DNA from: a virus
DNA: 64,000 nucleotides
IMG/VR virus record: IMGVR_UViG_3300010430_000014
Location: 25,162 to 89,161 of that record
Strand: one strand, 5' to 3'
Shown here: piece by piece, positions 7,855-16,660 of the stretch
Numbering within the stretch: the stretch's first letter is position 1
Layout of the letters: each line of letters begins with the position of its first letter
Program-made: the position numbers and the translations under genes
The notes under the pieces: model-generated
Seen by the model: the letters and a program-made list of their open reading frames with translations, nothing else
Told to the model about the DNA's origin: nothing
The model's database searches: none

Positions 7855-9345
7855 ATGTTAAACTTAACTAACTATCAAAAGGCAGGGTATGGTTGTGTGT
7901 TTGTCGAAACAATGGAAATTAAACGTGCAATCAAATCAATTGAAATCGATGAACCATTTAAGAAAAAAATCTGGAGTCCTATTCGGGGCATCATCAATGA
8001 TATGCACCAATTCGATAAAGATCAACCAATAAGTCCAATTGATGTTCTTCGATTATCTGTCGGACAACAGGAAGATGGATCATTTGGCAATGCTCCACAA
8101 AACACCGCTTTTATTTTGGAAAATTTCGATGAATTCATTGAACAATTCGATGTAGTCCAGACTATCCTTGATATTTATGATCTATTAAAAGCCAATGCTA
8201 CCATGATTATTATGGTGGGATCTAATGCAGAGGCGATTCCCTCCAAACTTAAAGAATTCATCCCTGTTGAAAAATTTGAATTACCAAATGATGAAGAAAT
8301 CAAATTGATTGCTGATGGTATTGCCGAATCTTCAATTGAAGAATTAGGTGATAGCTATAAGGATAAATTTACAGTTAACAATTCAGTAATTGAAGCATTC
8401 AAAGGGTTGACTTGGGAAGAAATTGAAAACGCAGCAGCTAAATCAGCAGTTGAAACCCGATCATTCGATTATCGTCATATCATGGATCGTAAAGCAATGG
8501 TAATTAAAAAGACCGGATTCATGCAATTCATTGAACCTGAACCATTGGAAAATCTTGGTGGTCTGGATGAGTACAAAGAATATTGGCAATTAAGATCAGA
8601 ACCTTTCCTTAATGAATCATCCAATAAGCCTAAAGTCAAAGCTATCCTTTGTGCCGGATACCCTGGAACTGGAAAAACACTTGCTGCTAAAGTCCTTTGT
8701 TCTATTCTCAATTGGCCTGGGATCTTATTCGACATTGGTGCAATTAAAGAGGGTATTGTAGGTGAAACTGAGAAGAAGATGCGTAGAGCAACATATACAA
8801 TTGATTCCATTGGAAGATGCGTAATCATTATGGATGAAATTGAAAAGTTCTTTGGATCTGAAAGTAATACAATGGACAGTGGTGTTCAATCAGGAATGCT
8901 TGGACATATGCTTACATGGATGCAAGAAAGACAATCTGAAGGTATTCTATTTGGAACGGCAAATAAACTCGATGCACTTCCACCTGAATTCAAAAGAGCA
9001 GGTGGTCGATGGGATACTATCTTCTTTGTTAATTTACCTAATCCTAATGAAGTCAAAAAGATAATTGAAATTCACAATCGAAAATATAATGCTGATGTTC
9101 AAACAGATAATAAATTTTGCGCTCAATTATCTAATGATGGATGGTCTGGAGCAGAAATTGAACAATTGGTTAAAGATTCTCATTATGAACCAATTGAAGA
9201 AGCAATGATACATATTCCTGTTCTTTCCAAACATGAAGCTAAAAAGTTTCAAAGAACAAGAGAACAAGCACAATTGTTTCGATGGGCTAATGAAAAGAAA
9301 GAAACAACAGAAGTTAAAAAACCCCGAAAAATTAAACTTCAGTAA
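7855..9345 (+). CDS. Ycf46-like AAA+ ATPase
   Basis: 496 residues. The C-terminal half is a canonical AAA+ module: Walker A GYPGTGKT near 268-275, Walker B IIMDEI near 324-329, a sensor segment GTANKLDALPPEF and an arginine-bearing FKRAGGRWD. The N-terminal 220 residues have the Ycf46 pattern of a degenerate AAA domain ending in the GLTWEEIENA helix. Downstream genes encode Ycf35 and DUF2997 proteins, which accompany Ycf46 in bacteria, strengthening the call. ATG 7849 is too close to AAGGAG, so ATG 7855 is used. Substrate unknown; a chaperone-like remodelling role is inferred. Confidence 0.8.
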   Translation: MLNLTNYQKAGYGCVFVETMEIKRAIKSIEIDEPFKKKIWSPIRGIINDMHQFDKDQPISPIDVLRLSVGQQEDGSFGNAPQNTAFILENFDEFIEQFDVVQTILDIYDLLKANATMIIMVGSNAEAIPSKLKEFIPVEKFELPNDEEIKLIADGIAESSIEELGDSYKDKFTVNNSVIEAFKGLTWEEIENAAAKSAVETRSFDYRHIMDRKAMVIKKTGFMQFIEPEPLENLGGLDEYKEYWQLRSEPFLNESSNKPKVKAILCAGYPGTGKTLAAKVLCSILNWPGILFDIGAIKEGIVGETEKKMRRATYTIDSIGRCVIIMDEIEKFFGSESNTMDSGVQSGMLGHMLTWMQERQSEGILFGTANKLDALPPEFKRAGGRWDTIFFVNLPNPNEVKKIIEIHNRKYNADVQTDNKFCAQLSNDGWSGAEIEQLVKDSHYEPIEEAMIHIPVLSKHEAKKFQRTREQAQLFRWANEKKETTEVKKPRKIKLQ

Positions 9346-9346
9346 A

Positions 9347-9631
9347 ATGAATAAATATATACAACAATATTGGACAATTGATTATGAAGATCCTGATCCA
9401 TATCGAATATTAAAATGTCCTAATCCTAAATGTGGACATGAACAAGCAGAAACAAAATGGGTAGGATGGCATTCAATGGAAATTGAAGCTAAATGTCCTA
9501 AATGTAAATGTGTTTATCTACATGATTGTGAAACAGGAGCAAGTGATTTAATTTTTGTTAAAAATATAATGACATTAAAACAAAAATTAAATGCAATTAA
9601 ATTTAAATACCAATTAGAAAAAGGAGATTGA
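9347..9631 (+). CDS. Small zinc-ribbon protein
   Basis: A 94-residue protein with CPNPKC (Cys24, Cys29) and CPKC (Cys50, Cys53), plus extra Cys55 and Cys61, so it probably binds zinc. It begins one base after the stop of the AAA+ gene and ends one base before the Ycf35-like gene, which places it inside that cassette. It may be an adaptor that recruits substrate to the ATPase (inference). An upstream in-frame start would lie deep in the AAA+ gene and is not used. Confidence 0.65.
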   Translation: MNKYIQQYWTIDYEDPDPYRILKCPNPKCGHEQAETKWVGWHSMEIEAKCPKCKCVYLHDCETGASDLIFVKNIMTLKQKLNAIKFKYQLEKGD

Positions 9632-9632
9632 T

Positions 9633-10073
9633 ATGTCACATAATGAAATAATTGATTTAGAAATAGGTGATCTCAAAGTATTAGCTGCAACAGTTAAACG
9701 AATGAATGGCGAATTGATACTTAATAAAAAAACCTATCGTTGGTATGGACATAATGTTGGTGATTACCCTTTACCGGAAGGTGTTAAAGCAGAAGATCTT
9801 GGCAAATGTAAACATGCAATTGTATTTCCTGATATTGATTATCAAGTCGGAGTAATTGAATCTCGATCTAAAAAAGGAGCATATGAATTACTTTGGGATT
9901 TTTATGATCGTCAATTGAAAGAAAGAATGGGAGGAGAAAAAGGAATTGCACTTATTCAACATTATACAATGGTAAAAGCTAAAAATGCTGCTACTCAAAA
10001 AGGTAAAATATGTCGTGAATCAATGATTAAAACCAAAACAGGAATCAAACGCAAAATAGTAATCAACGTATAA
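9633..10073 (+). CDS. Ycf35-like (DUF1257) protein
   Basis: A 146-residue protein that follows the DUF1257/Ycf35 plan: MSH start, an IxDLxxL helix (residues 11-16), a central tryptophan with a glycine (WYGH), a YxVGV strand, then YELLWDFYD and a C-terminal GGEKG..LIQHYT helix. The family is uncharacterised and often encoded beside Ycf46 and DUF2997, as here. The last residues IKRKIVINV resemble the basic-hydrophobic ends of nearby proteins. AAAAAGGAG precedes the ATG. Confidence 0.75.
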   Translation: MSHNEIIDLEIGDLKVLAATVKRMNGELILNKKTYRWYGHNVGDYPLPEGVKAEDLGKCKHAIVFPDIDYQVGVIESRSKKGAYELLWDFYDRQLKERMGGEKGIALIQHYTMVKAKNAATQKGKICRESMIKTKTGIKRKIVINV

Positions 10074-10084
10074 AGGAGTCAATT

Positions 10085-10288
10085 ATGCAAAAACAAATAA
10101 TCATAGAAGTCGATGAAAATGGAAAGATCAATTTTGAAACTGACGGATTTGTTGGGCCAGAATGCGTTAATAATGATATAGTCAATCATATTAAAAATGC
10201 ATTAGGCAATGGACTTGGGCCAGATCTTAAACCTATATTTTATCAGAAAGGTCAAACAAAAACAGTTCATAAAAATCTCTGTGGTTAA
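10085..10288 (+). CDS. DUF2997 protein
   Basis: 67 residues with the DUF2997 signature: a strand-turn-strand IIIEVDENGKINFET followed by GFVGPEC and a helix. Family function is unknown, but it is the usual third member of the Ycf46/Ycf35 gene set. AAAGGAG lies just before the ATG. Together with the three upstream genes it forms a compact cassette. Confidence 0.75.
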   Translation: MQKQIIIEVDENGKINFETDGFVGPECVNNDIVNHIKNALGNGLGPDLKPIFYQKGQTKTVHKNLCG

Positions 10289-10316
10289 ACATAAAACAGG
10301 GGAATCATACTTTCAA

Positions 10317-10859
10317 ATGGATCTTTATAAAGTTATATTTATTATACCCTCAACTGGCAATCGAATTATATTTGATCAAGTTCAAGCTGAAGTTGAAATA
10401 CAAGAAAAAAATTATGAACATAAAAATGCATTTGGTGCAATTGATGCTATAATACCATTATCGCATTATTTAGATATTGTTCTTACAATACATCATCATG
10501 ATATAGCTCAATTGAATGAAGTTAAAGGACAATTATATTCAGAAGAATTATATCTTCATTTTAAAGATGCTCATCCTTGTTTAATTCGTGGAACAGTAAG
10601 AGCAATGACATTTGATAATCATAATGCAACAGTTAGATTCAAGGGTAATACAATTGATAAAACTTACGATGATTATATTACAGAAGCAACTACTCAATTA
10701 AATGAAGCTTTTGAATATACTTTAGAATCAGAAAATCCAATTGACGATGGTAAAACAGATTTTGATGAATGGAAAGAAGGTACAATTGTGAGTAAAGGAA
10801 TAAATCAAGCAGATAAAGAAAAGAAAGGTAAAGTAATTAAACGCAAACTTACTTTTTAA
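10317..10859 (+). CDS. Unknown protein ending in KRKLTF
   Basis: A 180-residue protein, beta-rich in its first 110 residues and acidic later, with a basic tail ending in IKRKLTF. I do not recognise it. A longer frame to 10209 would overlap the DUF2997 gene; the ATG at 10317, downstream of AGGGGA, is preferred. The final six residues are identical to those of the next gene product and nearly identical to the end of the exonuclease protein. Confidence 0.6.
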   Translation: MDLYKVIFIIPSTGNRIIFDQVQAEVEIQEKNYEHKNAFGAIDAIIPLSHYLDIVLTIHHHDIAQLNEVKGQLYSEELYLHFKDAHPCLIRGTVRAMTFDNHNATVRFKGNTIDKTYDDYITEATTQLNEAFEYTLESENPIDDGKTDFDEWKEGTIVSKGINQADKEKKGKVIKRKLTF

Positions 10860-10876
10860 AAGAAAGGAATAATGCT

Positions 10877-11770
10877 ATGCCGAAAATATCAAAAAACAAA
10901 AGCAATGAAATTAATATTTTTGACCTTGGAACCTTATGCCAATTTGAAACTCATTCATGGCAAGCACGTAAAACCATACCTAAAGAGATTAAAGAACGAA
11001 TGACTGAAGAAACTGAATGGGTATCTGGTTTTAGACGATTAATTAAAAAGGAACGTCTACAACCAATCAATTCAGTCATTACTTCAGTTCGGAACTATAT
11101 TTGGGATATCTCTTTGGAATTTCCAATTAAATCCGTTCATTTCATTTCCAATCAAGTTACAGAAGAAGCAGACATTAAACTCAGGGCATATGTTAAAATG
11201 CTTAAAAAAGAAGTTAATCTATTTGCCAAAGACTATGACAAATGGATTAAGGAATCTGAAAAAGCCTTAAAGAAAGACGGATTATTCGATAAGGGATTAT
11301 ATCCAATGAATGTTAGGAATTTATATTCAATTGAATGGAGATGGTTTGACATGACTATCCCTGCCGGAATTACTGATGAGATGTATAAGGTTGAATCTGA
11401 TCGTATTCAAAATATGATGGATGAAACAAGGCATAACTGCATTATCGCAATGCGTGAAGGATTTGGTCAATTGGTAATGCATTTAACCGATACTCTGAAT
11501 GGTAAATTGGATGGTGAAAAGCGCAGGGTCAGACCTGAATCATTGGAAAAGATTGACAAGTTCTTTGAAACCTTCAAATACAAAAATATATTCAATGATA
11601 ATCAATTGCAAGGTATAGTTACTCAAGCTAAAGATCTGTTGTCTGATGTAACTCCTAAAGATATTCGCAATGATGAATCATTGACCAAATTGATTCATTC
11701 TGAATTAAGTGATATGCAAAATGAACTTTCTAAAGCAACTGAAACATATAAACGTAAGTTAACCTTTTAG
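10877..11770 (+). CDS. DUF3150-like protein ending in KRKLTF
   Basis: 297 residues, largely alpha-helical, with the general pattern of DUF3150: an early aromatic-basic segment (SHSWQARK type, residues 21-28), a central stretch where Trp and Tyr residues mark strand segments (YPMNVRNLYSIEW), and a helical C-terminus. DUF3150 genes are often near AAA+ ATPases; here the Ycf46-like gene is 1.5 kb upstream. The C-terminal hexapeptide KRKLTF is shared with the preceding protein. Family assignment is moderate. Confidence 0.55.
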   Translation: MPKISKNKSNEINIFDLGTLCQFETHSWQARKTIPKEIKERMTEETEWVSGFRRLIKKERLQPINSVITSVRNYIWDISLEFPIKSVHFISNQVTEEADIKLRAYVKMLKKEVNLFAKDYDKWIKESEKALKKDGLFDKGLYPMNVRNLYSIEWRWFDMTIPAGITDEMYKVESDRIQNMMDETRHNCIIAMREGFGQLVMHLTDTLNGKLDGEKRRVRPESLEKIDKFFETFKYKNIFNDNQLQGIVTQAKDLLSDVTPKDIRNDESLTKLIHSELSDMQNELSKATETYKRKLTF

Positions 11771-11780
11771 GAGTTACCTA

Positions 11781-12224
11781 ATGGCATATGATCCAGAATT
11801 TTCAGTTGATCGATATAACCTTGAAATTGAAGCAGAACGTCAATCAGCATTGATGCGTAAATGGACTAAACGACAAGGAAGACATAAATCATTACTCAAA
11901 TCAGCACAAAAAAATCTGGATATTCTGGAAGGTGAATTAGCTGAAGAATATAGACGTAACAAAAAAACATATGGTATTCAAAAGGATACTGATCAAGTAA
12001 TCTTTCGATTAATTAAAGGTGATCCTAAATATGAAACTCAATACAAAGAAGTAATAAAATATCAACGATTGTATGATGATGCTAAATCAGCAGTAGATTC
12101 AATTGTTGAGAAAGGATGGATGATTAAAGAATTGGTTAAACTATGGTTAAATAATTATTATTCAAATCCAATTGTTAAAGAAAATGAAATTAAACCCAAA
12201 CGAATTATTTTAAAGGAGGATTAA
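11781..12224 (+). CDS. Coiled-coil hypothetical protein
   Basis: 147 residues, highly charged and mostly helical, with a likely coiled coil over residues 10-60. No known family recognised. It ends two bases before the SSB gene, whose AAGGAGG site lies in its last codons, so the two are probably co-translated. A role as an SSB or recombinase accessory factor is possible from context only. Confidence 0.6.
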   Translation: MAYDPEFSVDRYNLEIEAERQSALMRKWTKRQGRHKSLLKSAQKNLDILEGELAEEYRRNKKTYGIQKDTDQVIFRLIKGDPKYETQYKEVIKYQRLYDDAKSAVDSIVEKGWMIKELVKLWLNNYYSNPIVKENEIKPKRIILKED

Positions 12225-12226
12225 TT

Positions 12227-13423
12227 ATGTCATTACAAGATCGATTGAACAAAAACAAAGCAAAATTGGGATTAGGTACAAAATCTTCTGAAAGTGCAAT
12301 TGTTGATAAGTTTAAAAAGCGCAGTACAACTACATTGGAAAAAACATATGATGATAGAGATAAACAGACTAAATCAGGTGGAATGGGTAAAACTATTTTT
12401 GATCCTGAAATGCTTATAGAATATGGATTAGAAGAATGGCAACCTCATCAAACAGTAGGTGATCACTTTTTTGATATCATGCCTGTTTCATTCGATCCAT
12501 TGATTCCTTATTGCTTTGAAACATTAGTTCATTTTGCAGTAGGTTTCGCAAAAGATCAATACATTTGTCCTCATCATTCTCATAGAAAAACTTGCTATCG
12601 ATGTGAAGCTCAATCAAAACTCTATCGTAAAAAGGAAGAAATGCTTAAAATATGGTCAGAAGAACGATTCAAAGATGCAGCAAAACGATTGTATCCAAGA
12701 GATAGAGTTATTTTCTTAATCTGGAAACGTACTGAAGAATTACTGCAAGATGAACCATCTGATCTTACATTACGATTGTGGAATGCACCAAAAGAAGCAG
12801 TTCATAAAGAAATCCAAGCAAAAGTTAGAGATAAGATCAATCGAACAACATTGGATATTTCTGATATCTCTCCTAATGGTGAAGGTCGAACTGTTGGAAT
12901 GGAAATTGCAAAAAATAAAACATCAGCAGGTACATTTCCTGGGTATAGTGCATTTGAATTACATCCAAGAGAAAAACCAATTCCAAAGGAAATATTAGAA
13001 CAATTGAATAAAATCATAATTGATGCAGATGAAAATGGTTTTAATAACGCAATTGAAATGTTCATTCACTTCCCTACCTATGAAGAAATCAAAGAATCAA
13101 TGTTGACTGAAGAAGATGATGATGAAAAAACTCCTACTGCTTCTGACAAAAAATCATCATTAAAACAACAATTACAATCAAAAGACATAGAAGATGATAA
13201 TAACAAAACAGTTACCGTTGAAGAAGTTTTAAAAGAAATTGAATTAATATGTGCTGAATTACAAGAAATGCTTAATAAAAAATCTTCAATTGCATTTAAA
13301 GCATGGTGCAAAAATAATAATTACGAAGAAGCATTAGAATTTTCTGAACAGACAGCAGCAGTTGAAGCTATTATTGAAGATTTTTATGAAAAACAAATAG
13401 CTGAAGCAGATGTTGATATTTAA
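12227..13423 (+). CDS. gp32-like single-stranded DNA-binding protein
   Basis: 398 residues. A basic N-terminus (KKRSTTTL, residues 31-38) recalls the LAST motif of T4 gp32. A zinc site is formed by Cys114, a His cluster at 116-119, Cys123 and Cys126 within the predicted OB fold, as in gp32. Aromatic residues of the OB fold follow (VIFLIWKR, AGTFPGYSAF). An acidic linker (near 296-303) separates an additional helical C-terminal domain that gp32 lacks. The next gene is the recombinase. The protein should coat single-stranded DNA in replication and recombination. Confidence 0.75.
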   Translation: MSLQDRLNKNKAKLGLGTKSSESAIVDKFKKRSTTTLEKTYDDRDKQTKSGGMGKTIFDPEMLIEYGLEEWQPHQTVGDHFFDIMPVSFDPLIPYCFETLVHFAVGFAKDQYICPHHSHRKTCYRCEAQSKLYRKKEEMLKIWSEERFKDAAKRLYPRDRVIFLIWKRTEELLQDEPSDLTLRLWNAPKEAVHKEIQAKVRDKINRTTLDISDISPNGEGRTVGMEIAKNKTSAGTFPGYSAFELHPREKPIPKEILEQLNKIIIDADENGFNNAIEMFIHFPTYEEIKESMLTEEDDDEKTPTASDKKSSLKQQLQSKDIEDDNNKTVTVEEVLKEIELICAELQEMLNKKSSIAFKAWCKNNNYEEALEFSEQTAAVEAIIEDFYEKQIAEADVDI

Positions 13424-13454
13424 CTTTTAATTAATTATATAATAAGGAGCAATC

Positions 13455-14582
13455 ATGGCAAGAATTAAATTGGAATCCAAAATACCCAATTTACGTGAGC
13501 GATTAAAAACTTGCGAAATATTGCCAGAAGTAGAGATAGGTTTAAAAAAACCTCTCTATTTTGTGGATTCGGGTTCTTGGATGTTAAATTTAGCATTAAC
13601 AAATCAAGTGGATCAAGGTTATCCAGTCGGTAGAGTAATTAATCCAATTGGAGATTATTCTACCGGAAAAACCTTATTAGCATGTGAAGAAGTCAATTCA
13701 ATATGGTATTTGGAGCATATACTTAAAAATAAAAAAGTTAAAATCTATTATGATGAACCAGAACATGCTTTTGATTATCGATTAGCTGCAAAGTTTAATG
13801 TACCATTAAATGAAGTATATGGATTACGTGAAGATCTAAAAGGATACAAACATAAAAAAGGTGAAAAACCTTTTACACGATCACGTACAGTTGAAGATCT
13901 TTATAATAATCTTGATCGCATTACTAAAACTGAAAGTGATTATGACATTGTTCTTTATGTATTAGATTCACTTGATTCATTAAGAGATGCAAGAGAAATT
14001 AAACATCTTAAAACAAAAGGTATTGCTAAACAAGACATGGGAGGATCTAAAGCAAGGGTATTATCTCAATTGTTTCGTAATATGATTGAAGGTGTACATA
14101 ATTCAAATATTCTATTGTTTATCTTATCTCAAATCCGAATGAATGTCGGTGTAGTATTTGGAGATCCAAATGGAAGGGCAGGTGGCAAAGCTCTGGATCA
14201 TTATGCTTCACAAATGTTTATGCTCAAAGAAATTGGAAAAATTCAAACTGAGAAAAAAATCAATCAAGGAATTGAAGTTAGAGTTAAAATTAAAAAGAAC
14301 AAAACAGGTAGTCGTTACAATGATGTTGTTTTTAATATTTTACATGGATATGGAATTGATAACTATGGATCTGCTGTAAATTTTCTTTGGGATGAAAAAC
14401 AATTTGAACGATCCGGTAATTATCTTATTTTTAATGGAGAAAAAATGTATCGAGCAGATCTAATTGAATTAGCAGCTAACAATATAAATGTTGCAGATCT
14501 TTTAAAAGAAAAATTACAATTCTATTGGAATGAAATCGTTCTTGAAGCTGAGATTGATCGAAAACCTAAATGGGGAGGTTAA
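13455..14582 (+). CDS. RecA/UvsX-type recombinase
   Basis: 375 residues with a RecA core: Walker A GDYSTGKT (66-73), Walker B IVLYVLD (165-171) and, near residues 215-250, LSQIRMNVGVVFGDPNGRAGGKALDHYAS, which is loop L1/L2-like as in RecA and UvsX. It catalyses strand exchange on SSB-coated DNA. AAGGAG lies just before the ATG. It follows the SSB gene and precedes a nuclease candidate and Rad50/Mre11 genes, a recombination block. The N-terminus MARIKL resembles N-termini at 21313 and 21711. Confidence 0.9.
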   Translation: MARIKLESKIPNLRERLKTCEILPEVEIGLKKPLYFVDSGSWMLNLALTNQVDQGYPVGRVINPIGDYSTGKTLLACEEVNSIWYLEHILKNKKVKIYYDEPEHAFDYRLAAKFNVPLNEVYGLREDLKGYKHKKGEKPFTRSRTVEDLYNNLDRITKTESDYDIVLYVLDSLDSLRDAREIKHLKTKGIAKQDMGGSKARVLSQLFRNMIEGVHNSNILLFILSQIRMNVGVVFGDPNGRAGGKALDHYASQMFMLKEIGKIQTEKKINQGIEVRVKIKKNKTGSRYNDVVFNILHGYGIDNYGSAVNFLWDEKQFERSGNYLIFNGEKMYRADLIELAANNINVADLLKEKLQFYWNEIVLEAEIDRKPKWGG

Positions 14583-14583
14583 C

Positions 14584-14997
14584 TTGGATGATTTAAAAAA
14601 GTTTTTTGATTTTTTTTTGAGTGCAGATTCCAAAGAAAGAGAAGCAGTTTTTGGAAAAATACCCAATTTTCGTGGACTATTAAAAATCAATCAAGAGTTT
14701 AATTTTATTAAGCTAACGGATTTAATTCAATTATATGTCTATCTTTTTTATCCAAAGGATATTATTGTAGTTATTTTAGATCCTCAATTAGCAATAGAAT
14801 ATGTACCAAAAATTAAAATGTTAAAGAGGGATAATTTTGATGCATATTTAAAAGCCAAATATTGTAATTTTATTGTAATTGATTTTGAATCAATTGTAGC
14901 AGCAGAAGATTGGGTATTTTCTTTTCCTACTAATGAAATCAAATATGAAATTTATTCAAAAACAAAATTAGTTCGGAGTCAAGAAGGAAAAATATAA
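14584..14997 (+). CDS. Hypothetical protein with TTG start
   Basis: 137 residues, not recognised; a helical start (DDLKKFFDFFLSADSKER) followed by hydrophobic strands (IIVVILD, FIVIDFE). GGGGAGG at 14574-14580 lies at good distance from TTG 14584, and the nearby ATG at 14588 is out of frame with an immediate stop, so TTG is the start. It is packed between recombinase and nuclease genes. Confidence 0.6.
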   Translation: MDDLKKFFDFFLSADSKEREAVFGKIPNFRGLLKINQEFNFIKLTDLIQLYVYLFYPKDIIVVILDPQLAIEYVPKIKMLKRDNFDAYLKAKYCNFIVIDFESIVAAEDWVFSFPTNEIKYEIYSKTKLVRSQEGKI

Positions 14998-14998
14998 T

Positions 14999-15634
14999 AT
15001 GGCAAAAGGTGGAACATATGAAGGGGAAATATCAAAAGAACTATCTCTTTATTTAACCCATATGAAAACTGAAGATGGGATCTGGAGAACTGAACAATCA
15101 GGTGGTAGAGCAACAACTAAAGCAAAAGCTAATATGCAAGTGCGCCAAGATCAATATGGAGATATAACCTATACTATTCCAGAAACAAAATTCTGGTTCG
15201 ATATATTTTCAATTGAATGCAAAACGGGATATGCAAAGAAAACCAAATCAAAGAAAAAGAAAAGTACAACAGTAACAATGTGGTCACTTCTGGATTTAAT
15301 TGATTCACAACAAATAATGACTCAGTTTCATGAATTTTGGAATCAATGTCTTAATGATGCAATTGAATCAAAACGTGAACCAATGCTTATATTCCGTAGA
15401 AACAGACGATCTTCCTGTATTGCTATGCATATTGATATTTTTATAGGATTTATAAAACGTTTTGGAGATCCTACTTTTAATTTTATAACTGTTAATGGTG
15501 AGTTTTGTTATCTTCCAGTTACTATAATGAATTTACGACAATTTTTTGATTGGACTGAAGCTATTAATCCTATTGTAGTACAGAACTATATTGTACGACA
15601 ATTGATGCGGAGGAAAAAAAATGAAACGAAATAA
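14999..15634 (+). CDS. Putative PD-(D/E)XK nuclease
   Basis: 211 residues. An early helix with Glu (YEGEISKEL, 8-16), then an Asp-bearing strand and IECKTGY near residues 70-82, fit the E...D...ExK plan of PD-(D/E)XK nucleases, including Holliday-junction resolvase-like and repair enzymes. A lysine-rich loop follows. Position next to RecA, Rad50 and Mre11 genes supports a recombination or resolution role. The family assignment rests on motif spacing only. Confidence 0.5.
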   Translation: MAKGGTYEGEISKELSLYLTHMKTEDGIWRTEQSGGRATTKAKANMQVRQDQYGDITYTIPETKFWFDIFSIECKTGYAKKTKSKKKKSTTVTMWSLLDLIDSQQIMTQFHEFWNQCLNDAIESKREPMLIFRRNRRSSCIAMHIDIFIGFIKRFGDPTFNFITVNGEFCYLPVTIMNLRQFFDWTEAINPIVVQNYIVRQLMRRKKNETK

Positions 15635-16190
15635 CATAAACTGGATATTTAACAATCATTCAACAGAAAGGTTTTTTGAACGTACCTCTTTAAATTCAAC
15701 TAAAAAACAAATTGCTAAAGCAATAATTAATAAACAAATAACACCCTTCAAAAGAATAAATGTTACTCGATCTATGACTTACATTCATGTGAATAAAGAA
15801 ATCATTAAAACTGTTATGCATCGAAAGAAAAATAAAATCATTACAATCCTACCCTGGAAGTCCATCTATCAATACATTATCAAATTAGAAATTACTCAAT
15901 ATCAAAGTGGAGTATATACTATTCATCTATTCCCTGATTGTTACCTTGAAACTAATAAACCAAATGCTTTGACCAAAATATATAGAGAAAATATTGAAAA
16001 TATTGAATACAATCATCCATTATTCAATACAATATTTAATATAGCATGGTATTATTTTCAATTAGATGAAGAACATAAAACTATACAAAAGAAAAGGATA
16101 ACAGGGAATGAAACGTTTGAAATTAAAAGAAAAGCCAAAACGATTGAGCCTATCATCCGATACGGAATCGACCATTGCGAATTACATTGA
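15621..16190 (+). CDS. Hypothetical protein, DUF4258-like N-terminus
   Basis: 189 residues, strongly basic. Residues 10-70 (HSTERFFER, then a helix and paired strands) recall small DUF4258/RelE-like folds with an HxxxRxxER start, but I would not assign toxin function. The remainder is unknown. It overlaps the previous gene by 14 bases with GGAGG upstream of the ATG, and its end overlaps the next gene by 83 bases. Confidence 0.55.
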   Translation: MKRNNINWIFNNHSTERFFERTSLNSTKKQIAKAIINKQITPFKRINVTRSMTYIHVNKEIIKTVMHRKKNKIITILPWKSIYQYIIKLEITQYQSGVYTIHLFPDCYLETNKPNALTKIYRENIENIEYNHPLFNTIFNIAWYYFQLDEEHKTIQKKRITGNETFEIKRKAKTIEPIIRYGIDHCELH

Positions 16191-16449
16191 TAATATAGAA
16201 TATTTGTTAGACGAATATCATTTACACACAAAAATAAATGAAGATCTTCCCTATTATAAATGGATTAAATACACTGACCATTTACCATTAAATGAACATA
16301 GACCTATCTTAATTTACGATTCACATTATGATAACATATCTGAAGGTATCTCTTTTGTTGCTCTACAACATGGTTTATACAGTAAGTACATGAAATATGA
16401 TAAGTATTTACCTTCCCACTGGATGCGAATAAAAAAACCGGAGGATTAA
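16108..16449 (+). CDS. DUF551-like protein with N-terminal basic-hydrophobic motifs
   Basis: 113 residues. The C-terminal part follows the DUF551 pattern common in phages: WIKYTDHLPLNEHRPILIYD, a middle insert, and SHWMRIKKPED. The N-terminus holds two copies of a short motif, KRLKL (2-6) and KRLSL (11-15), like the termini of neighbouring DNA-metabolism proteins. It starts inside the previous gene (83-base overlap) with AAGGA 8 bases upstream. Confidence 0.6.
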   Translation: MKRLKLKEKPKRLSLSSDTESTIANYIDNIEYLLDEYHLHTKINEDLPYYKWIKYTDHLPLNEHRPILIYDSHYDNISEGISFVALQHGLYSKYMKYDKYLPSHWMRIKKPED

Positions 16450-16450
16450 T

Positions 16451-16660
16451 ATGCCTACAGAAAAAATATTAGAAGATAAAATAGTAATAACAGGAAAACG
16501 ATTAGAAGACATGCCAAATGATTTAAGAATAATTGCTGCATTGGTTAAACGTTTAGGCGGTGAAGTTATATTAGCAGATAAAGAAGTAGCAATCACTAAT
16601 TTTAAAGGAGTCATGCTTCAACTATCAAAACATGGTAGTGTAATTATAAAGGTTAAATAA
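16451..16660 (+). CDS. Small hypothetical protein
   Basis: 69 residues, unrecognised, with a helix (RIIAALVKRLGG) and several strands. It recalls the start of the Ycf35-like protein (LKVLAATVKRMNGELIL) over about 20 residues, which may be chance. GGAGG lies in the end of the previous gene, and its stop overlaps the Rad50 N-half start by one base (TAATG). Confidence 0.55.
   Translation: MPTEKILEDKIVITGKRLEDMPNDLRIIAALVKRLGGEVILADKEVAITNFKGVMLQLSKHGSVIIKVK

Noticed and set aside
13413-13443. TTGATA and TATAAT upstream of the RecA gene
   Set aside because: Spacing is 19 bases, and the transcript would start after the AAGGAG ribosome site of the gene, leaving it without one.
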